DNA of 64,000 nt. Source: Areca catechu. Its lineage: Eukaryota; Streptophyta; Magnoliopsida; Arecales; Arecaceae. The stretch spans positions 112,705,891 to 112,769,890 of the forward strand of contig CM038050.1 of the NCBI GenBank assembly GCA_021397845.1, given 5' to 3'. The notes below the pieces were generated by a model, which had not been told where the DNA came from, made no database searches, and worked only from the letters and a program-made list of their open reading frames with translations. Within the stretch, counting starts at the first letter, position 1. Each line of letters starts with the position of its first letter. A program made the translations under genes and the position numbers. Positions 1 to 9,636 of this stretch are shown one piece after another.

Positions 1-14
1 TAACTCGGGACTCA

Positions 15-146
15 GCCAGGCAGGTGTAAGGGGAGTGTTAGGTCCCTAATTGCCAATCCTAGACACCAATCAGTGATTGGCCAGGTAGGCGGACCAGCAC
101 ATAAGCCCTTCGGGACGTAGTCCATGAACCACCGTTCTAGACACTG
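15..146 (-). other. Shared leader module, copy in E
   Basis: On the minus strand this reads GTGTCTAG, GTGGTTCATG, a CCTGGCCAAT/ATTGG hairpin followed by GTGTCTAGG, then a CCCCTTACACCTGCCTGGC end. The hairpin arms CCAAT and ATTGG are at 66-70 and 76-80 with a 5-nt loop. The same ordered boxes occur in the leaders of chromovirus F (58080-58209) and all three copia copies (6556-6693, 14127-14264, 21702-21839). The function is unknown; an RNA-structure role such as packaging, dimerisation or translation control is only an inference. Confidence 0.75.
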
Positions 147-781
147 AGTACAAAGCACACACAGAGTAACTAGACAAACTGACTCAACACTAGCCTTGAC
201 CCGACTTGTTGATGTCCATAGCCCACTAGGGCAAATTAAGTCTAATAAATTTTAAAGTTAGGCTTAGGATCGAATGAGGGGGTGGTGGTTGTGGGCTAAG
301 GAGAGGTTATCAACTCCTCCCCTTATCTTAGATGCTCAAATGCCCTTAGGATGAGTTAGGAGATGTTCACTCAAGATAATTGAATTGCAGAACATAAAAA
401 CAGAGTTGCAGTAATTTAACTCTCAGAAATTTCACGGAAACCAATAAATCACAAGAAAATTATGTAAAATAGTTTCAATTATATTGGTTCCATCAAAATA
501 AAAATCACATAATTCGGAGTTACCTGCACTGAGAAATAATTCCTGCAACAGGATAGTTATGGACTGAAAACAGGGTGCTTCCCCCGTTTACAATTCCTGC
601 TACGAAGTTGTAACCCAACGGATCCCCTACACGCCCTAGGAACACCCCGTGGAATAGGAAGAGGAGGTTTGCACCTCGCTTTGTTCCTAGGACCGGACGT
701 CCTGGGGAGTCTACTTCGAGCAGACAAAGTAAAAAGGAGAGAGACTTAAAGCAAGCAAGCAAAACAGAAACCCTAGACTGG

Positions 782-843
782 GCTCTGATACCAAAAATGA
801 TGCAGAACAAATGCTCTGATACCAAAAATGATGCAGAACGAAA
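782..843 (-). repeat. 31-bp tandem duplication of the E primer site/LTR junction
   Basis: A 31-bp unit occurs twice head to tail (782-812 and 813-843) with differences only near its end. Each unit holds the reverse complement of a tRNA-iMet-type primer site (GGTATCAGAGC) plus the first bases of the LTR (TGATGCAGAAC on the plus strand). E therefore has two candidate LTR edges, 798 and 829, and two primer sites. This could arise by slippage during minus-strand strong-stop synthesis or as a later tandem duplication. Confidence 0.85.
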
Positions 844-2485
844 GACAGAGAGATGATGCGATGCGGAAGTAAATTGAGACTAATTCTTTTTTTATTGTTT
901 TCTTCTTCTTCTTTTTTTTATATATTTTCAGAAGTCGGCTTTGACTCAAAGGAAAGTTAAACTAATTGAAAGAAACTAGGTAATAATTGAAAGCACAATT
1001 TAAATAAAACTGGGTTATCAGAGTAGTTCAGAAGTAACGGATCGCTGGGGGTTGAGAAACTCCAAGACCTAGGGTTTCGCTCTGAACTTTCAACAGGACA
1101 GAAATAAAGAGAAGAGATGGGTTACCAACCAGACAGTCATCTTTACAAAGTTTGGTGGAAGAACTCTCTCGAGCAGATTGTTGGATCCTCGGATTCGGAT
1201 ATCTTCGCAATGGATCCTCCAATACTGGTCCTGTGGCTGAGTCGGCTTCTCCTGGACTCAAGATCTGGAAAAGAAGAAGAACAAGTGATGGAATAAGATA
1301 CTCAAGGAAGAATTTACCAGATTGAAAAACTTGAAAGTTGATGTTGCTGAAATCCGGATTCTCCTGGAGGCTGATCTGACTTCCACTGGGAATTGCTCTG
1401 GATCTGAAGTATCCGGACTGGACCTGGATGCTGGTGGTCGGCCTTGACTTGGAGAGAGTGGCCGTGAGATGTGGGGTAGGCTAGGGTTTGGTGGAAAGAA
1501 GAGGATGATGGGCGGCTAGGATTTGGAAGTGAAGTGGCTAACCTAGGGTTTTGGGGTTGGAGATCTCACACCTCCTCAAGGTTCCTGGGGAACCTAGATT
1601 TACTCCCTCACGGAGCTCAACACCTGGATGCAATTTCGGAAGAGAGAAACACAGAGTTTGCTCACACATAAATTGGATTCATTCATCAGATTACTTTAAA
1701 GTTTACAAGAAGGGTTTAATTTATAGGACTTTACAAGAGAGTAGGGTTTTACATCTTCCCATGTGGGACTAAAGGAGGGGATCTTCAAATTAGGATTGTA
1801 GGATCAATCCCTACACTTATGGCCGGCCAAAAGATTCCACAAATGTTGATTGGTGGCTTCAAAAGGAAAGTGGGTGGCGCCTCCTTGCCTTGATCTTCAA
1901 GAAAAAATATTTTTCCTTCCATGATCGGTCTTATTTGGAAGTATTTGGGCGCCTCCTTAACCTTGCACTTCAAGAGAAATTTCCTTCCTTTTATACCTGG
2001 TTTTATTTGGAATTACTTGGGCGCCTCCTAGTCTTCATCCCCAAGCTTTGCTCCTTTCTTTACATAGCTAGGCTCTTATGGAAACACCTTGGCCGCCCCC
2101 TTGAATTGTGGCTCCCAGATTGTCTTCTCCTTAAGTGGCGCATGAGAGGAGGGACCTGCTATCTTGTGGTGTGGGGACCAAAGCCTATTGGATGGAGATG
2201 TGGCACCCCATGGACTCAGGCGTGTGACTGGGAGTGTGGCTGGGAGTGTGGCGCCCACTTGCTTGGCCTTGGGAGAAAATGTGACACCCCAGGTTGAAGT
2301 CCTAGACCACTACTGAGTCAACATGACTCAACAAAATAAACTGCAGGGAATACAGACTCAAGCTAAAATTGAGTTGATCAAGCCAACCCTTATTACAAAT
2401 CAGAAAACCCTAATTCTTCGGGCAAGGTCAATTAGAGATCCAGATGGAGCTCTGAAGTCTTCTTCTGAGTCTGGTGCCTGCCCCA
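798..2485 (-). repeat. 5' LTR of element E (about 1.66-1.69 kb)
   Basis: The inner edge is next to the primer site (798 or 829 because of the duplication). The outer edge on the minus strand starts TGGGGCAGGCACCAG, resembling the F LTR start TGGTGGGGACACC...GGCACCAG. The right edge is set by the abrupt switch to copia RNase H sequence, where a CCCA is shared, so the exact base is uncertain by a few nucleotides. Open frames inside it show no recognisable protein, and I regard the stretch as non-coding LTR. Confidence 0.75.
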
Positions 2486-3656
2486 CCCAGATATAGATTT
2501 GCTGTCTTCTGGATCTGATTGAAAACTAGAATCTGAATAAGCTTCTAATTTAAGATCAGATCCACCGTATATTAGAAAAATATCCTTAGTCCTTCTTAAG
2601 TACTTAAGAATATTTTTCACAGCCTTCGAGTGATCCTCTCCTGGATCAGCCTGAAATCTACTGGCTATACCTAAGGTATATACCACATCAGGCCTGGTAT
2701 ATAACATAGCATACATAATAGACCCTACTGCCGAAGCATAAGGTATAGAATTCATTCTATTTTTTTCTTCAGGTGTCTTAGGAGACATCTTTTTAGAAAG
2801 ATGTATGCCATGACCAATAGGTAAGTAACCTCTTTTACTTTCCTCCATGCTAAATATTTTTAGCACTTGCTCAATGTACCTAGACTGGGATAAACCTAGC
2901 ATCCTCTTGGATCTATCTCTATAGATCTTTATGCCCAGTATATAAGATGCTTCTCCCAAGTCTTTCATGGAAAACTGTTTAGATAACCACACCTTGACTG
3001 ATTGTAACATTGGGATATCATTCCCAATGAGTAGTATGTCATCTACATATAGAACCATGAAAACTATGGCACTCCCACTAGTCTTCTTATACACACAAGG
3101 TTCATCCTCATTTTTGATAAAATCAAATTCTTTGACTGTCTTATCAAATCGGATGTTCCAACTCCTTGATGCTTGTTTTAATCCATAAAAGGATTTCTCC
3201 AGCCTATATACCAGATTAGGTCTAGTCTCCAAGACAAAACCTTCTGGCTGTGACATATAAACCTCTTCCTCAAGGAAACCATTGAGGAATGCGGTTTTCA
3301 CATCCATCTGCCAGATTTCATAATCATGATATGCTGCTATAGCAAGCATGATCCGAATAGATTTTAGCATGGAAACAGGAGAAAATATTTCATCATAATC
3401 TATTCCCTGTTTTTATCTGAAACCCTTAGCCACTAATCTGGCTTTAAATGTTTCGACTTGGCCTTTTGCCCCCAATCTTTTTCTTATAGACCCATTTGCA
3501 TCCAATAGGGTTAATACCCTCTGGTGCATCAACCAAAGTCCAGACTTGGTTGACATACATGGAGTCCATTTCGGATCTCATGGCTTCCAGCCATCTGTCT
3601 GAGTCACTACTCATGACAGCATCCGTATAGGTTAGAGGCTCATCATTTTCAATGAT
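2486..3656 (-). pseudogene. Copia copy 1: reverse transcriptase and start of RNase H, 3'-truncated
   Basis: The minus-strand frame keeps RT motif A (MDVKTAFLNG) and motif C (LYVDDILLIG), which carry the catalytic aspartates of a Ty1/copia RT, then runs into RNase H (LEAYSDSSFQSDPED). It stops matching the family at about 2486, where the LTR of E begins. The reading frame continues about 18 codons into that LTR before a stop at 2432, giving an accidental chimeric tail. The N-terminal part is broken by a CGA-to-TGA stop at about 3657, an extra C near 3470, and a CAA-to-TAA stop near 3417, judged against copies 2 and 3. It is not functional. Confidence 0.92.
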
Positions 3657-5206
3657 TCAGGCTTCATTATTTTCAATAATGAACCCATACCTCTTAGGTG
3701 CATGTCGCATCCTATCAGACCTATGGATAGGAGTGGTGTGTTCAGGTTCTATACTAATTATGTTATGATTTGGTTGAGATGTACCTATTTGTTGAACTTC
3801 TTCAAGTTCAATATTTCTCCCAGTGCCCTTTTGTAGGATGAATTCTTTCTCCATAAAAGTGGCATGCCTACTGACTAAAACCTTTTGTTCAGTAGGGTGG
3901 TAGAACAGATATCCTATACTATCTTTATGATATCCTACAAATAGACACTTATCTGCTCTAGCATCTAGCTTATGTCCAAAATTTCTTTTGACATAAGCTG
4001 TACATCCCCATATCTTAAGATATTTAAGATTGGGTTTCTTTCCCCTCCATAATTCATATGGAGTGCTAGAAACAGATTTAGATGGTACTCTATTTAAAAT
4101 ATTAGCCACGGTTTCCAAGGCATATCCCCAGAAAAAAATAGGTAACTTAGTGAAGCACATCATGGACCGTACCATATCTAACAAAGTACGATTTCTCCTT
4201 TCAGCAACACCATTTAATTATGGTGTATAAGGAGGAGTCCTTTCAGAGATGATCTCCTTTTCTTTAAGGTGATCAAGAAACTCGGTGGATAAGTATTCAC
4301 CTCCTCTATCTGATCGAAGGATCTTAATACTTTTCCCCGTTTGTTTCTCTACCATACTTTGATACTCTAAAAAATTTTCAAAAGCTTCGGACTTATGTTT
4401 CATTAGATACACAAATTCGTACCTTGAAAAATCATCAGTGAATGTGATAAAATATGAGTATCCACCCTTGGCCTGAGTTGTCATAGGCCCACATACATCT
4501 GTGTGTATGAGTCCTAATAACTCAGTTGTCCTTTAATTATGTCCACTAAATGGAGTTTTGGTCATTTTACCCATGAGACATGATTCACAAGTTCCTAATG
4601 ATTCATAGTCATAAGGATTAAGGAAATTTTCCTTGTATAACTTGTTAATCCTTTGCTCACTAATGTGTCCAAGACGATAGTGCCAAAGTAAAGTATTGTT
4701 CACATCATCTCTCTTTCGTTTGTTACTAACATGAAGTATATTGTTATCAGTAGATAGTGTTAAAAGACCATTCCAAAATATGCCATAAAATATTATTTCA
4801 TTAGAAAAACTGATTAAGCAGCCACTGCTCATTACATTCATAGTATAACCTTGTTTAATTAACAAGGGTATAGATATGATGTTTCTAATGACCTTAGGCA
4901 TATAATAACAACTTTTCAACTCTAAAATCTTCCCAGAAGGCAGCTTTAATATATAAGTCCCTACAGCTTCTACTTGGATGGAATCTCCTCCAGGAACGTA
5001 GAGCTCGAAGTCTCCTTCCTTCAAAACTCTAATGTTCCACAGTCCCTGCAATGATTTGCAGATATGATGACCACAAGCGGTATCCAATACCCAAGAGTTT
5101 GAATTAGAAGAGTCTAATGACAAAATTGCATGTATCTCATACATACCTTTTGGTGCATCATTAGCACCAGGCTTCACACTTGCAAGGTAAACTTGCAGTT
5201 TCTTTT
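3657..5206 (-). pseudogene. Copia copy 1: protease and integrase region of pol
   Basis: Fragments in order from 5206 downwards are: the aspartic protease site WVLDTACGHHIC; the GAG-pre-integrase/zinc-binding segment (LWHYRLGH...CESC); the integrase core (HTDVCGPM, LRSDRGGEYLS, AERRNRTLLDM); and the linker toward RT. Together these would cleave Gag-Pol and insert the cDNA. Breaks against the sister copies include a 1-nt loss just after the zinc knuckle (about 5191), a stop at about 4533 and a stop at 4218 just before LNGVAERR. The DTAC form of the protease motif occurs in all three copies, so it belongs to the family rather than being a local mutation. Confidence 0.92.
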
Positions 5207-5965
5207 CTAGTGACCCGGCTTGCCACAATGAAAGCAGGTCATTTGTTCGGAGGCCTTCTTTCCTTTCTTTTTCTTGATACCCCCTTTAGGGTTCATCCTC
5301 CTCTTGGAACCCTTTTTGCCTGTTTTCTTCTTGTCTATTCCATCCACAAGAAGAAGTGGAGCCTTATTTTTCTTTAAATGGCTATCTGCCATTATCAACA
5401 TATTCAACAGCTCAGGCAAGGAATAATTAAGTTTGTTCATATGATAATTGAGAACAAACTATGAAAATGACTCTGGGAGTGACTGCAGGATTAAATCCTG
5501 ATTGAACACCCCATCCATAACAAAACCCATTTGACCTAATCGGGTGATTAGGTCAATAACCTTTAATACATGGTCTTGTACAGATGTTCCTTCTGTCATC
5601 CTTGCACGGAATAACTACTTAGATATTTCATATCTAGCAGTTCGACTATGTTCTCCATAAAGTTCTTTGAGATTGAGCGTTATGGAGTTAGTGTCCATGC
5701 TTTCATGTTGCCTCCGCAACTCATTGGTCATAGAGGCAAGCATTATACATTTGACAGTAAGTGAGTCATTTTGCCACATGTTATATGTGGGCTTTTCCTC
5801 TTGCGAGGCATCTTCCCCTAATGGTTCCAAGGTAGGGGTATCAAGAATATAAGAAAGTCTTTCTTGGCTGAGTACTATCTTCAGGTTTCTCAACCAATCA
5901 ACATAGTTTGGTCCAGTCAACTTATTGGCATCAAGAATGCTACGGAGTGAGAGTGAAGAGGCCAT
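5207..5965 (-). pseudogene. Copia copy 1: gag with CCHC zinc knuckle
   Basis: The start ATG is at 5965 (MASSLSLRSILDANKLTG), at the equivalent position in copies 2 and 3. The N-terminal part resembles copia-type Gag polypeptides (TGPNYVDWLRNLKIVL). A lysine-rich stretch (KKKTGKKGSKRRMNPKGG) leads to the zinc knuckle CFHCGKPGH-x-KRNC at 5195-5236. Stops relative to the sister copies are TAG at 5615 and TAG near 5450, both CAG-to-TAG. The residue after the knuckle His is a TAG at 5207-5209, as in both other copies (see findings). Gag would form the virus-like particle and bind the element RNA. Confidence 0.92.
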
Positions 5966-6555
5966 TTAATCTACATTAACAAAGAACATTACATAAGCAA
6001 ACAACCAATGTTGACAAAACATAATTAAATTAGGACTTTAACTTAATTATGTCTCCCACTATTTTATCAAGCATCATAACCCTCCATATGATGATCGAGA
6101 AAATCCTAATTGGTTTTCTTAGTGGGGTTGAGATCCTAATTCCTTATAAAAGACCTTTGTGTGTACACAACAAATCTTATATAAGTTCAAAGATAGGAAA
6201 ACACTTTCTAATTGTAACTAATACAATTCTCAACTTATCTTGGCCTCTAAAATATTAATAGCCTTGTGTGTGCACAACAAACTATAATATTTTAGTTAAG
6301 TCAGACCCTTCATTGCTATATAGTCATGATATTAATTATAATACACTTGTGTGTACACAACAAAGTATTATATTAAATCATGCCATAAACTTCAAATGCA
6401 CCAAATTAAAATTATGTCAGTCACCATAAGAGGCCTTGTGTGTACACAACAAAACTAATATGAATCATAACATAATAATGACTTGTCAGGAAGGAAGGCC
6501 ACATGTAGTGAATATTACACTAAGCATATCAATCAATAATTAAGTTAATCTTATC

Positions 6556-6693
6556 GGCCAGGTAAGTGGGAGAGTGGTGGGAGTCCCCCCGTTGCTTTCC
6601 TTAGACACCAATAAGAATTGGCCAGGTCAGTCAACGGAACCAATTAAAAACCATGTCCTCTTTATCGATCATGAACCACTTTTCCTAGACACC
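6556..6693 (-). other. Shared leader module, copia copy 1
   Basis: On the minus strand this reads GTGTCTAGG, GTGGTTCATG, GACCTGGCCAAT, a 4-nt loop, ATTGGTGTCTAAGG, then a C-rich tract ending TTACCTGGCC. The hairpin arms are at 6608-6612 and 6617-6621. It matches the order, sense and spacing of boxes in the chromovirus leaders of E and F, although the rest of the leaders and the coding regions are unrelated. Confidence 0.75.
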
Positions 6694-6826
6694 GAATGAT
6701 CAATTAATCATATTGATTATTTCACTTTTGGTATATGACACTACAACTTAATATAATTTGAAAGAGGGCTTTATTAAAACAAAGCACATTCTATATATAT
6801 AACTAAGCAAATATGTGCCAAGTGTG

Positions 6827-7143
6827 TCATCATACTAGGACAACCATTTACCACATAATGGATCCACCATTATGCCAGGGCAACCTTATTTCAGTATGAT
6901 GACTGGAAGGCTAAACATATCTCTATACAAATTAAGGTTTGAGTGAAAACCTTAATTAGTGACATACATCAAACATATGTGCACAATTAACACAAATATG
7001 TGATTAGTGTGTCATCATTCTAGGACAACCATTTACCACATAATGGATCCACCATTATGCCAGGGCAACCTTATTTTAGAATGATGACTGGATTACTAAA
7101 CATATCTCTACAACAATTAGGGTTTAAGTGAAAACCCTAATTG
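6827..7143 (-). repeat. Duplicated hairpin unit in the copia leader (copy 1)
   Basis: Two direct repeats about 185 bp apart each contain a long-range stem plus a compact hairpin. Unit 1: TCATCATACT (6827-6836) pairs with AGTATGATGA (6893-6902), enclosing CATAATGG/CCATTATG (6854-6861/6867-6874); then AATTAAGGTTT (6930-6940) pairs with its complement at 6947-6957. Unit 2: TCATCATTCT (7012-7021) with AGAATGATGA (7078-7087), then CAATTAGGGTTT (7114-7125) with 7132-7143. Differences between units change both arms together. Equivalent units lie at about 14398-14714 and 21973-22289. Confidence 0.85.
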
Positions 7144-7235
7144 GTGACAATACATCAAACACAAACCACATCATATGTAAATTATCTACATATGCTTATA
7201 AAAATCAGCATATATATTTTAATCTTGATAAGGAG

Positions 7236-7247
7236 GCTCTGATACCA
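7236..7247 (-). other. Primer-binding site, copia copy 1 (tRNA-iMet type)
   Basis: The reverse complement is TGGTATCAGAGC, complementary to the 3' end of plant initiator methionine tRNA. It lies one base inside the LTR edge at 7249 and fixes the element's orientation as minus. Confidence 0.95.
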
Positions 7248-7900
7248 ATGTTGGGTTTGTTGACCAAGGCGAAAACATAGATTTCAAAATTTTTATCTTA
7301 TGAAATCTATACCAAACCCTTTAGCCCTAGATCTCCTTAAAAAAAAAATTAAAATATATATCATTCATATACATGATTTAAATATATATATATGTAAGTA
7401 CTAACCTGTACCGCAATATCCAAAATGCAAATCTCCACCAGGTGCCCAAATGTTCACCCTCCAATGGTGATCCACACGGAGAAGAGATGAAGACAACAAC
7501 TTCTTGATCTTGGATCCTCTTCTTGAATTCTTTTTCAAGAATTCAATTCTTGGACTTATAGGCTGGAATTTTCTTTCTTGAAAATTCCCTTTCTCCCTTC
7601 TTTCCTTTTCTTGATCCTTTCCTCAACTTCAATCCTTGTAGAAAATTCTTATTTGAAGTGGAAGAAAAATTAAGACAAGTAATGTCTTAATTCAAGAAAG
7701 AAAAGAGACCCTTCCTGTTTCTTTCCTTTACCGTTCAAGACCTTCCCCTTATTCTTGTTTAGGGTCAGAGTTTCGATAGAGGATACCTCTGTAAGGGAAA
7801 CAGTACCCAACAAGAACAAGGGGAAGGAGTATTCTGGAGAGGAAGAAAGGGAATCTGATCTCTGAATTATCTTACATGAAAACCCCCGAGAACCCAACCC

Positions 7901-7910
7901 TATTTATAGA
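7901..7910 (-). promoter_or_regulatory. TATA box of copia LTR 1
   Basis: The minus strand reads TCTATAAATAGGG, a good plant TATA box, identical at 15469-15478 and 23048-23057 in the other LTRs. Transcription toward lower coordinates would start about 30 nt further on, defining the U3/R boundary. Confidence 0.75.
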
Positions 7911-8211
7911 TATCAGAGGGGTATCTTTTCAAAAACAACACAACCCTCTGCTATCCCAAGAATCACGTTCTTTCCATCCTCACGCGTCCCCTCAAATTTT
8001 TCATGCCTTTCCTGATTTATTTCAAGATTTTTCGATGAAGAAAAATCTCGGAAGGAACCTCAGAAAAGTCGCGATGTTCTGAGACGGAGTTGCGACCGAA
8101 AAGCAACGAATTTCTATTGGCCATCTGATCTTGATCCAAGGGACTCCAGATGAGAAGCCTAAAGAAAATATTTCCGCCCCCTTCCATCTGGTTTTCACGG
8201 TAAAAGAAGTC

Positions 8212-8272
8212 CCCACGCGCGTGAAGAGGAGTCCACGCGCGTGGACTCTTCCTTTGGTGCGCGCGCGTGGGA
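8212..8272 (-). promoter_or_regulatory. CG-rich palindrome cluster in copia U3
   Basis: Three CACGCGCGTG-like boxes lie within 60 bp, about 300 bp upstream of the TATA box. The middle one is the core of a perfect 20-bp palindrome (8229-8248). Equivalents are at about 15783-15840 (palindrome 15797-15816, intact) and 23360-23417 (one base changed). The boxes contain CGCG motifs of the kind plant CAMTA factors bind, so an enhancer role is possible but inferred. They are also dense CpG methylation targets. Confidence 0.5.
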
Positions 8273-9636
8273 AAGATGGCTTGGGCGGTCTTGGAAAAAG
8301 GGTTTAAATTGGTTTTTAATCAATGGGTTCAGCCACGGGTTAGCCCAGAGTCCCAAAATTTAAATTAGACTCTAATTAGGTTCAATTAGAACCCAACTAA
8401 GCCCAATTCAGAACCAAACTGGAATCCAATTCGAATAGAAGTTGGGTCTGCAACACATGCTAGTGTGTTTGTCCTACAAACATGATTTAATTCTAAATTA
8501 AATCCCTCATCGACTCTCTTTTGTGTGTGACCCATTGGGTACCACATCTAGCCAGCAGTAGGTCCGAGTGCTATTTGACTTAATTCGATTAGATCTCAAC
8601 TAAGCCGATTTAGGTCAACTCAAGCTAGCTCGACATGGTCAATTAGAATCTAATTCTAATTAACTGATTTAAATTATCATAATTTTAATCATTTCCCAAC
8701 AAGACAAGATTGACGTCTAGCAACGTATCATGTCTACCCAAAAGATGTTGAATTTTGGTGGAATTACTAAAATACCCTTCAGGGGTGAGTTACGGGCAAT
8801 TCAGTCCTTTGATCAACTTGCATCCTGAATATAATTATTAATATGGATACCTTGTCAAATCTAATTTCATATTCATCCCTAACTCAATCTTTTTAATGAT
8901 AATTCATTAATGAACTATTAGAAACTACTTCTAATGTTCATACTTTGATCAAAGATTTCCCGAATCATCATTTGATCGAAATTGGCTGGATGCAATATCC
9001 TCTTACTACGGCTGATCAATTCCTTGTTGACCTACTCACAACCTTCATATACAATCCACCATATCCAGTATCACCACATGCATAACTCAGTGTTATGATT
9101 GAATGTGAGCCAAAATGTGGATTCATGTATATAAGGTACCATGGCAGTCTCAGATCAAAGGACCACATGCACTACTCCCACTATGAGAAATATCTATTGA
9201 CAAACAGATAAGGTTCCATTAGATATTCTCAATCTGGATCTATTCAGTGAACTCATTCTCTAATGAGCACTCACATCCTAGTATTAGTGTCAAACACAAG
9301 TGACTATGAGATCAGTCACCCTCATACATAGGAAGTGCTGATCTTTACCAGAAACATTGATCCCCTACTCAATGTCCCATTGACCAGGAATATTTTAGAT
9401 TAGGGTTTTAAGGCTTTAGGTCTCACTGGTATGATCACATCATAACCCTAGAACCATAGCAGTAATCTATGGAGTTCATCATATAATAATTAAGACATAG
9501 CGTATGATGAAAATAATGCCTTTATTGAATGATAATGTCAATACATTGATTTTTGGGATGGAAAAGGAAAAATTCCAATGAAATATAATATTTCGATTGG
9601 CCTTTAGGGCATAATCCTTTCAATCTCCCACTTGCA

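Larger units (their letters stand above)
1..2485 (-). mobile_element. Element E: chromovirus-like Ty3/gypsy element (5' LTR and leader only), continuing past the left end
   Basis: This is the 5' end of a minus-strand LTR retrotransposon: the LTR lies at about 798-2485, with the tRNA-iMet-type primer site and untranslated leader to its left. The leader (1 to about 330) matches the reverse complement of the leader of chromovirus F (about 57900-58225), and the outer LTR edge resembles the F LTR edge. This places E in the same or a sister family. No coding sequence of E is inside the window. The LTR abuts copia RNase H coding sequence at about 2485, so E inserted into copia copy 1. Its other LTR and target-site duplicate should lie left of the window. 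Family assignment rests on similarity to F, which has a chromodomain. Confidence 0.8.
5966..7248 (-). other. Copia copy 1: untranslated leader between primer site and gag
   Basis: This 1.28-kb leader has no supportable ORF. From the gag side it holds four boxes built on TGTGTACACA (6160, variant at 6267, 6350, 6439), the shared leader module (6556-6693), and a duplicated hairpin unit (6827-7143). It ends at the primer site (7236-7247) next to the LTR. The same arrangement recurs in copies 2 and 3. The length is long for a copia leader, and the density of inverted repeats suggests structured RNA; that role is inferred. Confidence 0.85.
7249..9622 (-). repeat. Copia LTR 1 (2374 bp), shared by copies 1 and 2
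   Basis: It begins TGTTGGG and ends CTTTCA on the plus strand, the inverted TG...CA ends of an LTR. It is flanked by a primer site on the left and, on the right, by the reverse complement of a purine-rich tract (AAGTGGGAGAT), so it is the 5' LTR of copy 1 and the 3' LTR of copy 2. Inside are a TATA box at 7901-7910 and a CG-rich palindrome cluster at 8212-8272. No coding sequence is recognised, and at 2.37 kb it is long for a copia LTR. Confidence 0.95.

Noticed and set aside
1890..2297. 135-codon plus-strand frame in the LTR of E
   Set aside because: No recognisable protein, compositionally skewed, and inside an LTR.
7670..7897. 75-codon frame in the copia LTR, present in two LTRs (also 15238-15465)
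   Set aside because: Its ATG lies only a few bases past the TATA box, upstream of the expected transcript start, and the frame is not kept in LTR 3. Identity only reflects LTR duplication.
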